Source of the DNA: Oceanithermus desulfurans | GTDB lineage: Bacteria > Deinococcota > Deinococci > Deinococcales > Marinithermaceae | Length of the DNA: 64,000 nt | Reading direction: 5' to 3' | NCBI RefSeq assembly: GCF_014201675.1 | Contig: NZ_JACHEZ010000002.1 | Span: 124,001-188,000, forward strand | Part shown: piece by piece, positions 1 to 7,726 of the stretch | Position numbering within the stretch: position 1 is the first letter of the stretch | How the letters are laid out: every line of letters starts with the position of its first letter | Program-made: the position numbers and the translations under genes | Notes under the pieces: model-generated | The model's database searches: none | What the model saw: only the letters and a program-made list of their open reading frames with translations | What the model was told of the DNA's origin: nothing

Positions 1-1519
1 GCGTGCGCAGCCGCACCTGCGGGGCCGCGAGCAGGCGGCGCTTCTCCACGCCGTTGGCGCTCACCGCCGCCCCCTCGCCCGGGGCCAGCTCCCCCTGGAA
101 CCCGGGGGCGCTGAGGGCGAGTTTTCCGTCGTAGAGGCTGATGCGGTCGACCTCGCCGCTCTGGGCGAGGAAGTCGGTGCCCCTGGGGGCCAGCTCGGCG
201 CGGTTCAGGCTCAGGTCCAGCCGCGGCGTCGCGCCGTCGCGGCGCACGGCCACCCCGCCCACGGGCAGCCGCACCGCGGCGCTGAGCGCACCGCCCCAGA
301 GGCTGCGGCGGGCGCTGACCTGGGCGCGGCTGCCGGGGTCGAAGCGCAGACGCGCCGTGCCCAGCCGCACCGTACCGCCCTGGGGCAGCGTCCGTTCCTG
401 GGTGAGCGCGACCCGCCCCTCCGGGGTGTCGGCCTCCACCGGGACGGGAAAGAGGGGGAAGCGGGCCAGGATCAGCCCCGCGAGTGCGGTGAGCACCAGC
501 ACCCGCAGGCCCAGCCCGGCGCCGCCGCGCCGGCCCGGCTGCAGCCGCGGCAGCTCGACCCGGAAGCGGCTGCCGCGCCCGGCCTGGCTCTCCACCCGCA
601 CCTCGCCCCCGTGGGCCTCGACCACCCGCTTGACGATGGCCAGCCCCAGGCCGCTCCCCTCCTTTTGGGTGTCGGCGCGCTGGAAAGGCTCGAAGATCCG
701 CTCCAGATCGTCCGCGGCGATCCCGGGGCCGGTGTCCTCGACCTGGACACCCACCCGGGTGCCGTCCGCGACGGCGCGCAGCACGACGCGGCCCCCTTCG
801 GGGGTGTACTTGACGGCGTTGAGGGCCAGGTTGAGGAGGGCCTGCAGCAGCCAGCGGCGGTCGCCCAGAAGCTCGGCGTCGCCGCGCAGGGGCACCACCC
901 GCAGGTGCACCCCCGAGGCCAGGGCCACCGGCTCGACCTCGCCCGCCAGCTCCTCGAGCAGGCCGTTCAGCGAGAGCCGCTCCGCCTTGAGGCGTACGCC
1001 CTCCTGTTCCAGCGCGACGAGCTGCAGCGAGTCGTTGACCAGGGCGTGCATCCGCTGGGCGCTGGTGTGGGCCGTCTCGATCAGCTTGTGCACCTCGCCC
1101 TCGAGGCCGCGCTGGGTGAGCAGCTCGAGGCTGCCGAGCACCGCGAAGAGGGGGTTCTTGATCTCGTGTGCGAGGACGCTGAGCATGCGGGCGCTGCGCG
1201 ACGACTGGTCCTCGATGGCCAGCAGCTCGCCGCGCAGGTCGCCGATGGTGGCGTGGGCGCGGATCAGCGTGCGCAGCAGCTCCTCCAGCGCCGGCGGGTG
1301 CCCGTCGGGCCACCAGACCCGCACCTCGGCCTCGACCAGCCGCGGCGCCTCCTGGGGCGACGGATCGGGGAAGCGCAGATCCTCGGCGGCCACCGCCGCG
1401 CGGCGGCTGACGTGCTCCCGCAGCGCCCGGTAGAGCGCGTGCGGGAAGTTGGGCTGGCCCAGGTGGGGGCGCAGGTCACGGAGGATCTCGGCGAGGGTCT
1501 GAACGGTCACCCGCGGCAT
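1..1519 (-). CDS. Sensor histidine kinase with C-terminal membrane anchor and FecR-like domain (partial, runs off left edge)
   Basis: Autophosphorylating kinase partner of the OmpR-type regulator 34 bp upstream. Reading the minus strand from ATG 1519 gives an open frame to the window edge. A roughly 100-residue N-terminal region precedes the H-box (LAHEIKNPLF, near residue 118). The N-box (NLALNAVKYTPEGG) and G1/G2 boxes (DTGPGI, GSGLGLAIVK) follow. After the ATPase core comes one hydrophobic segment (near residues 335-355), then about 150 residues resembling a FecR domain (ELAPRGTDFLA, LYDGKLALSA, GELAPGEGAAVS). Kinases normally carry the sensor at the N-terminus, so the soluble kinase with a C-terminal, probably extracytoplasmic, FecR-like module is unusual. 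No stop separates the parts. The 3' end is missing here. Confidence 0.82.
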   Translation of the reverse strand, partial: MPRVTVQTLAEILRDLRPHLGQPNFPHALYRALREHVSRRAAVAAEDLRFPDPSPQEAPRLVEAEVRVWWPDGHPPALEELLRTLIRAHATIGDLRGELLAIEDQSSRSARMLSVLAHEIKNPLFAVLGSLELLTQRGLEGEVHKLIETAHTSAQRMHALVNDSLQLVALEQEGVRLKAERLSLNGLLEELAGEVEPVALASGVHLRVVPLRGDAELLGDRRWLLQALLNLALNAVKYTPEGGRVVLRAVADGTRVGVQVEDTGPGIAADDLERIFEPFQRADTQKEGSGLGLAIVKRVVEAHGGEVRVESQAGRGSRFRVELPRLQPGRRGGAGLGLRVLVLTALAGLILARFPLFPVPVEADTPEGRVALTQERTLPQGGTVRLGTARLRFDPGSRAQVSARRSLWGGALSAAVRLPVGGVAVRRDGATPRLDLSLNRAELAPRGTDFLAQSGEVDRISLYDGKLALSAPGFQGELAPGEGAAVSANGVEKRRLLAAPQVRLRT

Positions 1520-1553
1520 GGAACCATGTTACGGGTCCGGTGTCGAAAAGTTG

Positions 1554-2240
1554 TTAAGAAGACGAACCGCGCAGGCGGTAGCCCACGCCGCGCACGGTCT
1601 CGATCTGGGCGCCGCAGGGGCCGAGGCGGCGGCGCAGGTTCTTGACGTGGGCGTCGACGGTGCGGGCGTCCACGTAGGCCTCGCCCAGCTGGTCGAGGAG
1701 CTCGTGGCGCGAGAGCGCCCGCCCCTCGGCCTGCGCCAGCGCCGCCAGCAGCCGCAGCTGCGTGGGGCTGAGCGCGACCGGCGCCTCGCCGCAGCGGGCC
1801 TCGAAGGCGTCGAGGTCCACCGCGATCGCGCCCACGCGGTAGATCCGGGCGGCGCGGGCGCCGCCGCCGACGCGCCGCAGCACCGCCCGCACCCGCGCCA
1901 CCACCTCGCGGGGGCTGAAGGGCTTGGTGATGTAGTCGTCGGCGCCCAGCTCGAGCCCCACGAGCCGGTCCACCTCCTCGGCCTTGGCCGTGACCATCAG
2001 GATGGGCACGTCCGACTGGGCGCGGATGGTGCGGGCCACCTCGAGCCCGCCGATCTCGGGGAGCATCAGGTCGAGCAGGATCAGGTCGGGCCGGAAGGCC
2101 CGCCACAGCTCGAGCGCGCGCTTGCCGCTGGCCGCGCGCTCGGTCACGAACCCCTCGGCCCGCAGGTAACGCTCGAGCACGTCGGCGATGCGGGCCTCGT
2201 CCTCGACGACCAGAATGCGCTTTTCGGCCATGGCTTCCAT
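1554..2240 (-). CDS. OmpR/PhoB-family response regulator
   Basis: Two-component regulator of 228 aa. The receiver domain (residues 5-120) has the acidic pair VEDE, the phosphoacceptor in LILLDLMLP, and the conserved Lys in YITKPFSP. A winged-helix Trans_reg_C DNA-binding domain follows (about 135-225, ending VRGVGYRLRG). The start ATG 2240 is supported by GGGAGGAG a few bases upstream; a second in-frame ATG lies 3 codons in. The histidine kinase starts 34 bp after its stop, so the pair is almost certainly cognate and co-transcribed. Targets are unknown; the two cytochrome genes upstream in the same direction are candidates only by position. Confidence 0.93.
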   Translation of the reverse strand: MEAMAEKRILVVEDEARIADVLERYLRAEGFVTERAASGKRALELWRAFRPDLILLDLMLPEIGGLEVARTIRAQSDVPILMVTAKAEEVDRLVGLELGADDYITKPFSPREVVARVRAVLRRVGGGARAARIYRVGAIAVDLDAFEARCGEAPVALSPTQLRLLAALAQAEGRALSRHELLDQLGEAYVDARTVDAHVKNLRRRLGPCGAQIETVRGVGYRLRGSSS

Positions 2241-2288
2241 TGTACGCTCCTCCCCCGGCGCCCGGCGGGCGCCGGGGTGCCGTCGGGG

Positions 2289-2786
2289 CTAACGGTTGCC
2301 GCCTGGGGGGTTGGTGGCGTGCATGACCTCCTCGACCTTGGTCAGGAGTTCGTGCACCTGCTCCGGGGAGAGCTGCAACGTGCGCACCCGCGCCACCTCC
2401 TCGGGGGTGTAGGCGGCCGCGGCGGCCTGGGTGCCCGGCCGCTTCCAGCTGGCCTGCTCGAGGATCCAGTTCAGCAGGGCGGCCGCCTCTTCGTCGTCCA
2501 GCACGGGCGCGTAGCCCGGCATGAAGCCGTCGTAGGTGTAACCGCGCTGCACGAGCTCGCCCTTGAGCCCGAAGAGGGTGGTGGCGATCACGAACTCCCG
2601 GCCGCCGTCGAAGGTGGAGAGGTTCTTGATCGGGCCGCCGATGAACGGGTAGGTGCCGGGAAGGCCCTCGCCGTCGGCCTGGTGGCAGGCCTGGCAGTAC
2701 TGGGTGTAGAGCGCCTCCCCGTCCGCCGCGAACGCGAACCCCAGGGCCAGCGCGAGGAGCAGGAGCGTCGCCGTCAACTTCTTCAT
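2289..2786 (-). CDS. Exported class I c-type cytochrome (copy 1)
   Basis: 165-aa monohaem cytochrome c acting outside the cytoplasmic membrane. A signal peptide (MKKLTATLLLLALALGFAFA) precedes the haem site CQACH at residues 31-35; the probable axial methionine is in GFMPGYAP. A C-terminal helix of about 40 residues (EEVARVRTLQLSPEQVHELL) follows the haem domain. It is paralogous to the next gene upstream, including the leader (CGGAGGTGA shortly before the ATG). It may donate electrons to a terminal oxidase or another acceptor; the partner is not visible here. Confidence 0.9.
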   Translation of the reverse strand: MKKLTATLLLLALALGFAFAADGEALYTQYCQACHQADGEGLPGTYPFIGGPIKNLSTFDGGREFVIATTLFGLKGELVQRGYTYDGFMPGYAPVLDDEEAAALLNWILEQASWKRPGTQAAAAAYTPEEVARVRTLQLSPEQVHELLTKVEEVMHATNPPGGNR

Positions 2787-2872
2787 CTTCGTTCACCTCC
2801 GCGGCCATGGTGCACCGCGGGCGGTGAACGGAGGGCGAAGAGGGCGTGAAGGTTCGGTGAACGGGTCCGGGG

Positions 2873-3367
2873 CTAGGGGGGCGGGGCGCCGCGGAACGGC
2901 GCGGTCTGCAGGATCTCCTCGGCCTCGATCAGCAGCTCGTGCACCTGCTCGGGGCTCAGCGACCGGGCCCGCATGCGGGCCGCCTCTTCGGGGGTGAAGG
3001 GCCGCACCGGCGCCGGGGCCGGGCGGGTCCAGCCGAAGCGCGCGCGGATCCAGTTGAGCAGCGCGGCCACCTCGGCGTCGTCGAGCAACGGGGCGTAGCC
3101 GGGCATGAAGCGCTCGTAGGTGTACGGACCCTGCACCAGCATCCCCTTCAGGCCGAAGAGGGTGACGGCGATCAGGTACTCCCGCCCCCGTTCGAAGGTC
3201 GCCAGCTTCCGCACCGAGCCCCCCAGGGAGGGGAAGGTGCCGGGGGTGCCCGAGCCGTCCTCCCGGTGGCAGACCTGGCAGTAACGGGCGTAGAGAACGC
3301 CCGCGTCGGCCGCGTACACCAGCCCCAACGCGAGCACCAAGGTCCCGACCCATGCGGCCTTCTTCAT
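2873..3367 (-). CDS. Exported class I c-type cytochrome (copy 2)
   Basis: 164-aa paralogue of the adjacent cytochrome, with a signal peptide (MKKAAWVGTLVLALGLVYA), haem motif CQVCH at residues 30-34, and candidate axial Met in RFMPGYAPLLDD. The C-terminal helix region (EEAARMRARSLSPEQVHELL) is also shared. The ribosome-binding site GCGGAGGTGAGCGAAG is nearly identical to that of copy 1, so the tandem duplication included the leader. The 86 bp between the copies has no clear terminator, so they are probably one transcript. Confidence 0.9.
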   Translation of the reverse strand: MKKAAWVGTLVLALGLVYAADAGVLYARYCQVCHREDGSGTPGTFPSLGGSVRKLATFERGREYLIAVTLFGLKGMLVQGPYTYERFMPGYAPLLDDAEVAALLNWIRARFGWTRPAPAPVRPFTPEEAARMRARSLSPEQVHELLIEAEEILQTAPFRGAPPP

Positions 3368-3441
3368 CTTCGCTCACCTCCGCCTGCCGTCCGCGCCGCC
3401 GGCGGGGAGCCGGGGGCCAAAAAGGGGGAACGCGGCGCGGG

Positions 3442-6400
3442 CTACGAGGCCTCGCCGAAGGGCAGCTCGGCGGGGGGCAGGGCCTCGCTGATCGCGTAGC
3501 CCTGAAGGTAGTGGACGCCCACGTGCTGGAGCCACTCGCGCTGGGTCTCGGTCTCGACGCCCTCGGCCAGCACGTCGATGCCCAGCTGGCTGGCCAGCGC
3601 CACGATCATCCGCACGATGCCGGCGTCCTTGGTGCGGAAGGGCACGCCGCTGATGAAGGCGCGGTCGATCTTGATCAGGTCGATGGGGAAGTCGGAGAGG
3701 TAGCTGAGCGAGGAGTAGCCCTGGCCGAAATCGTCGAGCGCGAGCTGCACCCCCAGCTCCTTGAGCTGCCCCAGCACCCGCTTCGTCTGCTCGGGGTCGC
3801 GCGAGGCCTGGGTCTCGGTGACCTCGATCAGCAGCCGCTCGGGCTCTACCCGTTCCTCCTTGAAGAGCTGCTCGAGGAAGCCCAGGAAGCCGGGGTCGAG
3901 GAGCGAGGCGTAGCCGACGTTGACGCTGACCCAGACCGGCGGTTCGGCGCCGCGCCAGCGGGCGATCTGGCGCACCGCCTGGGTGAGGATCTGACGGTCG
4001 AAGCCGGTGGCCAGCCCCGCCTCCTCGATCAGGGGCAGAAACTCTTCGGGGAAGATCTGCCCGCGGGTGGGGTGTTCCCAGCGGACCAGCGCCTCGAGGC
4101 CGCGCATCTCCCCCTGCACGTTCTGGATGGGCTGGTAGTAGAGGATCAGGCTGCCCGACTGCATGGCGGTGCGCAGGTCGGTCTCGAGCTGGAAGCGCTC
4201 GTGGGTGTAGACGTTGAGGTGGGGCGAGTAGAACTGCAGGTGGACCTTGTCGTCCTTGGCGCGGTACATGGCGATGTCCGCGTGGCGCAGCAGCTGCTCG
4301 AAGGTCTCGCCGTCGGCGGGGTAGAGGGCGATGCCGGCGCTGCCGGAGACGTGGATGTGGTGGCCCTCGACGTTGAAGGGGGGTCGCAGGACCTGGATGA
4401 GGCGCTGGGCCAGCTCGAGCACCCCCTCCTGATCGTCGCGACGCGCCAGCAGCCCGAACTCGTCGCCGCCGAGGCGGGCCAGCACGTCGCCGGGACCGGT
4501 CTGCTCCTCGAGGCGGCGCGCCACCTGCACCAGCAGGGCGTCGCCGATGTCGTGCCCCAGGGTGTCGTTGACGTTCTTGAAGCGGTCCAGGTCGATGTAG
4601 ACGAAGGCGAAGCCGCCCCCGTCGCCGAGCTCGCGGATCGCCTCCTCGACGCGCTCGCGCAGCATGCGCCGGTTGGCCAGCCCGGTCAGGGCGTCGTAGT
4701 AGGCCATGTGCTCGATCTGGGCCTCGTAGACCTTGTGCTCGGTGATGTCGCGGGCGCTCACCAGCACGCCGCGCACCGCGGGGTTGGCCAGCAGGTTGCG
4801 GCCGCGCACCTCGAGCCAGCGGGTCTCGCCCGAGGCCGAGCGGATGCGGAAGGTGACGTGGATGGGCCGCGAGGGGTCCTCCAGCGCCGCGCGCAGGGAG
4901 CGCTCGGCGGCGGGCCGGTCGTCGGGGTGAATGCTCTCGCCCACCGTCAGCCCCACGAGGTCGCGCACCTTGTGCCCCAGCACCGCCTCGACCGCGGGGC
5001 TGATGTAGCGGATGCGCATCTCCTCGTCGAGCACCGCGGTGATGTCCGAGGTGTTCTGCAGGATCGTGCGGAAGCGCTCCTCGCTGCGGGCCAGCGCCTG
5101 CTCGAGGCGGCGGGCCTCGGTGACGTCGCGCATGAACCAGACGCGCCCCCCGGTCTCGCCGCCGTCGAGCGGCGCCGAGGAGGCCTGGAGGATGCGGCCG
5201 TCCTTGAGCCGCAACTCGATGTGGACGTTGCGGTCGGGGCGCTCGTGCAGCTCCAGCAGCACTTCGGCGAAGCGCTTGGGGTTCTTGGTGCGGCGGGTCA
5301 GCACCGAGAGTCCTGCGCTCCCTTCGGTGGAGAGCTCCTCGGCGCTCAGGCCCCAGATCTCCAGGAAGCGCTTGTTGTAAAAGAGCGGGCGCCACTGGGC
5401 GTCCACGGCCAGGATGCCGTCGCCGGCGGCCTCGTTGATGCGCTCGAGCAACGAGCGCTGCACCGAAAGCTCGCGGGTGCGCTCGACGCGCTCGATCCCG
5501 GCGGCCAGCGAGGCCGCCGCGGTGCGCAGCACCCGGATCATCTCGTGGCCGAAGCGGCGGCCCGTCTCGGTGAGCTCGAAGCCCGCGAAGCCCCAGAAGG
5601 CCCCGCCGATGAGGAGCGGTAGCAGCAGGATCGAGCCCACGCCGCTGGCCTCGAGCATCAACCGCTCCTCCCCCGGCAGCTGCGCGACCGGACCTGCGAT
5701 CACCTGACCGTGCTCGAGCTCGCGGAACCAGCGTGCGAAGCGTGGGTCGTTCTCCACCAGCTCGCCCGAGAGCGGGCTGTCGATCCGCGTCTTGAGCACG
5801 TCGCGCACCCACTCCACCTGCAGCGAGGCGCGGCGGCGGCCGGTCTCGGGGTGGTCCTCCACCTTGTAGAGGTAGGCGCGCTCCGCCCCCAGGCTCATGG
5901 CCAGGGTGGCCATGGCCTTGTTCAGCGGCCAGGCCAGGTCGTCCTTGGCCGCCAGCATGGTGCGGGTGGCGTCGGAAACGCCCTTGAGCAGGCGCTCCTG
6001 GCGCCGCAGCGTCTGTTCGGCGAGCTTGTAGGGGGTGACCTCGAAGGCCTCGAGCCGCAGCCCCTCGGCGCTCGGCTCCACGAAGACGCGCAGCCAGACG
6101 AGGCGGCCCGCGGCGTGCACCGCCCGCAGCTCCAGGGTCGTGGCCTCGCCGGTCTCGAGGACCTGCTCCTGCACCTTTTCCCAGAGGGGCCGGTCTTCGG
6201 GGTAGACCAGCCCGGCGAAGGGCTCGCCGTGCACCTCCTCGGTCACCCAGCCCAGCAGCGGCTCGAGGTTGCGGGAGCGCACCAGGCGCCCCCGCTCGTC
6301 CACGCTCAGTTCCAGCGCCCGGCTGCCCGCCCGCGGCCGCGGCGCCACCACGGCCCAGACGATCAGGGCGAGGCCCAACCCGGTCGCGCCCCAGCCCGCG

Positions 6401-6546
6401 GCCCCGCCCAGAGCGAGGCCCAGCGCGGTGAACGCGAGGCCCAGGCCCGTCAGCAACGCCGAACGTCGCTTGCGCCACGTTCCCGCCAGCCCCACGATGA
6501 GCGCGGCCGATACGAAGAGGAGAATCCAGCTCAGATTCGGTTCCAT
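3442..6546 (-). CDS. Membrane GGDEF-EAL protein with PAS/GAF sensory domains
   Basis: 1034-aa c-di-GMP metabolism protein. Two or three N-terminal membrane helices (residues 5-70) are followed by a PAS-like domain (about 85-170), a GAF-like domain (about 190-350), two more PAS domains (about 370-610, the second starting RSEERFRTILQNTS), a GGDEF domain (ARLGGDEFGLL near residue 693) and an EAL domain (LEALVRWEHP near 816; DDFGQGYSSLSYL). The GGDEF motif and EAL signature look intact, so both synthesis and hydrolysis are possible. Start: ATG 6546 has CGGAG 9 nt upstream. TTG 6570, 8 codons earlier in frame, sits 6 nt after a TATACT box and could be a leaderless start. Confidence 0.9.
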   Translation of the reverse strand: MEPNLSWILLFVSAALIVGLAGTWRKRRSALLTGLGLAFTALGLALGGAAGWGATGLGLALIVWAVVAPRPRAGSRALELSVDERGRLVRSRNLEPLLGWVTEEVHGEPFAGLVYPEDRPLWEKVQEQVLETGEATTLELRAVHAAGRLVWLRVFVEPSAEGLRLEAFEVTPYKLAEQTLRRQERLLKGVSDATRTMLAAKDDLAWPLNKAMATLAMSLGAERAYLYKVEDHPETGRRRASLQVEWVRDVLKTRIDSPLSGELVENDPRFARWFRELEHGQVIAGPVAQLPGEERLMLEASGVGSILLLPLLIGGAFWGFAGFELTETGRRFGHEMIRVLRTAAASLAAGIERVERTRELSVQRSLLERINEAAGDGILAVDAQWRPLFYNKRFLEIWGLSAEELSTEGSAGLSVLTRRTKNPKRFAEVLLELHERPDRNVHIELRLKDGRILQASSAPLDGGETGGRVWFMRDVTEARRLEQALARSEERFRTILQNTSDITAVLDEEMRIRYISPAVEAVLGHKVRDLVGLTVGESIHPDDRPAAERSLRAALEDPSRPIHVTFRIRSASGETRWLEVRGRNLLANPAVRGVLVSARDITEHKVYEAQIEHMAYYDALTGLANRRMLRERVEEAIRELGDGGGFAFVYIDLDRFKNVNDTLGHDIGDALLVQVARRLEEQTGPGDVLARLGGDEFGLLARRDDQEGVLELAQRLIQVLRPPFNVEGHHIHVSGSAGIALYPADGETFEQLLRHADIAMYRAKDDKVHLQFYSPHLNVYTHERFQLETDLRTAMQSGSLILYYQPIQNVQGEMRGLEALVRWEHPTRGQIFPEEFLPLIEEAGLATGFDRQILTQAVRQIARWRGAEPPVWVSVNVGYASLLDPGFLGFLEQLFKEERVEPERLLIEVTETQASRDPEQTKRVLGQLKELGVQLALDDFGQGYSSLSYLSDFPIDLIKIDRAFISGVPFRTKDAGIVRMIVALASQLGIDVLAEGVETETQREWLQHVGVHYLQGYAISEALPPAELPFGEAS

Positions 6547-6627
6547 AAATACGCGCTCCGTGGTGTTCAAGACACCAGTATACGCGTATTTTAGCGGCCC
6601 GCGGCCCCGCGGTGGTATAACCGGTGC

Positions 6628-7560
6628 GTGCTGCTCGTGCCCGCAGATCTACCCTTCCCCGCCGACCCCGAGGCCCTCTACGGCCGCGGCGGCCCCTGGG
6701 TGCTGGAAATCGGCTTTGGGGACGGGCGTTTTCTGGTGGAGCTCGCCCGGCTCCACCCCGAATGGAACCTGCTCGGCGCCGAGGTGGCCCCGGCCAGCGT
6801 GAGCCGGGCGCTCCGGCGCCTGAAGCGCGAAGGCGTAACCCAGGCGCGCCTCTTCCGCGGCGACGCCCGCTTCCTCCTGCGCAACCTGGTGGGCCCGCGG
6901 GCGCTCGAGCGCGTCTACGTCAACTTCCCCGACCCCTGGCCCAAGAAGAAGCACGCGCAGCGGCGCCTTCTGCAGGTGCCCTTCTTCCGCCTGCTCTCGA
7001 CCCGGCTGGCCGCGGGCGGGGCGCTCTGGCTCACCACCGACCACCCCGAGTACTACGAATTCGCCACCGCCGAGGCCCGCGCCAGCGGCCTCTTCGAGGT
7101 GCGCCCGGGCCCGCCCCCGCCCGAGACCCTGCGCACCAAGTACGCCCGCAAGTGGCTCGACCAGTCGAGGCCCATCTTCCACGCCGCCTTCGCCAAGACC
7201 GCCGAGGCCGACGAGGCCTTCCCCCCGATCCGGAGGTACCCCGTGCCCCACGCCCTGATGCAAGGAACCCCGCCCCCCGCCGAAGCCTTCCGCAAGCAGG
7301 TGGAGACCGCTCCCGAGGCCAACGTGGTGCTGCTCGAGGCCTGGCAGGCCGGCCCCGGCCTGGTCGTGCTCGCCCGGGTGGAGGAGGCCGAGCTGGCCCA
7401 GGAGGTGCTGCTCGAGGCCCGGCCCAGCAGCAAGGGGGTCTACGTGGGCCTGCGCCCCAGCTGCAGCCCGCTCGTCACCGCCGGGGTCAAGCGGGCCGTG
7501 GGCCTCCTGGTCCGCTGGCTCGAAGCGCAGGGGCTCGAGACCGCGCAGCGCAGCTACTGA
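6628..7560 (+). CDS. trmB: tRNA (guanine-N7-)-methyltransferase
   Basis: SAM-dependent m7G46 methylation of tRNA. 310 aa, with the SAM-binding motif IGFGDGRFL and the TrmB signature NFPDPWPKKKHAQRR. It is longer than the roughly 240-residue E. coli enzyme because of a C-terminal extension of about 100 residues; Deinococcus-Thermus members are long too (from memory). Start GTG 6628 lies 6 nt after TATAAC (6616-6621), consistent with leaderless translation. The last 90 bp are duplicated at 10024-10113, on the other side of the ankyrin gene. Confidence 0.93.
   Translation: MLLVPADLPFPADPEALYGRGGPWVLEIGFGDGRFLVELARLHPEWNLLGAEVAPASVSRALRRLKREGVTQARLFRGDARFLLRNLVGPRALERVYVNFPDPWPKKKHAQRRLLQVPFFRLLSTRLAAGGALWLTTDHPEYYEFATAEARASGLFEVRPGPPPPETLRTKYARKWLDQSRPIFHAAFAKTAEADEAFPPIRRYPVPHALMQGTPPPAEAFRKQVETAPEANVVLLEAWQAGPGLVVLARVEEAELAQEVLLEARPSSKGVYVGLRPSCSPLVTAGVKRAVGLLVRWLEAQGLETAQRSY
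7471..7560 (+). repeat. Left copy of a 90-bp direct repeat (trmB 3' end)
   Basis: Identical to 10024-10113 except for two substitutions (CTCGAAGC versus CTCGAGGC, and GACCGCGC versus GACCGTGC). This copy is the functional end of trmB. Together the copies bracket 2463 bp that hold only the ankyrin-repeat gene and its flanks. Confidence 0.95.
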
Positions 7561-7623
7561 CACCCTGCCCACGCCACCCGACACCCCACGGGCAGCCGTA
7601 CGGTGTGGCCGCGCCGCGTTGGG

Positions 7624-7641
7624 GTTCCCGCCGGCGGGAAC
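7624..7641. repeat. 18-bp perfect palindrome upstream of the ankyrin gene
   Basis: GTTCCCGCC followed directly by GGCGGGAAC, 64 bp after the trmB stop. It lacks a T-run, so it is a poor intrinsic terminator. It may be a protein-binding site or a remnant of the inserted cassette. Confidence 0.5.
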
Positions 7642-7680
7642 GCATATCCGCGCTCCTCGGCGATCGGGCCCCCTATAGAT

Positions 7681-7719
7681 ACACAACTTGATTATGGTGT
7701 GTATGTTGTGTAATATAAT
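7681..7719 (+). promoter_or_regulatory. AT-rich promoter with operator-like inverted repeat for the ankyrin gene
   Basis: A perfect -10 TATAAT lies at 7714-7719, 7 nt before ATG 7727. Upstream, ACACAAC (7681-7687) and GTTGTGT (7705-7711) form a perfect 7-bp inverted repeat with a 17-nt spacer that covers the -35 region. The only -35-like hexamer, TTGATT at 7688-7693, is 20 nt from the -10, so activator-dependent or repressed transcription is plausible. Composition is strikingly AT-rich compared with its surroundings. Confidence 0.55.
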
Positions 7720-7726
7720 GAAGTTA

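Noticed and set aside
3352-5622. Long open frame on the plus strand (756 codons) opposite the GGDEF-EAL gene
   Set aside because: Composition is the reverse-complement shadow of a high-GC gene (Val/Gly/Leu/His-rich, no domain); the minus strand encodes clear PAS, GGDEF and EAL domains.
7688-7726. Upstream in-frame starts (TTG 7688, ATG 7718) for the ankyrin protein
   Set aside because: They would place the TATAAT box inside the gene and a polar stretch before the signal peptide; ATG 7727 fits both the promoter and export signal.
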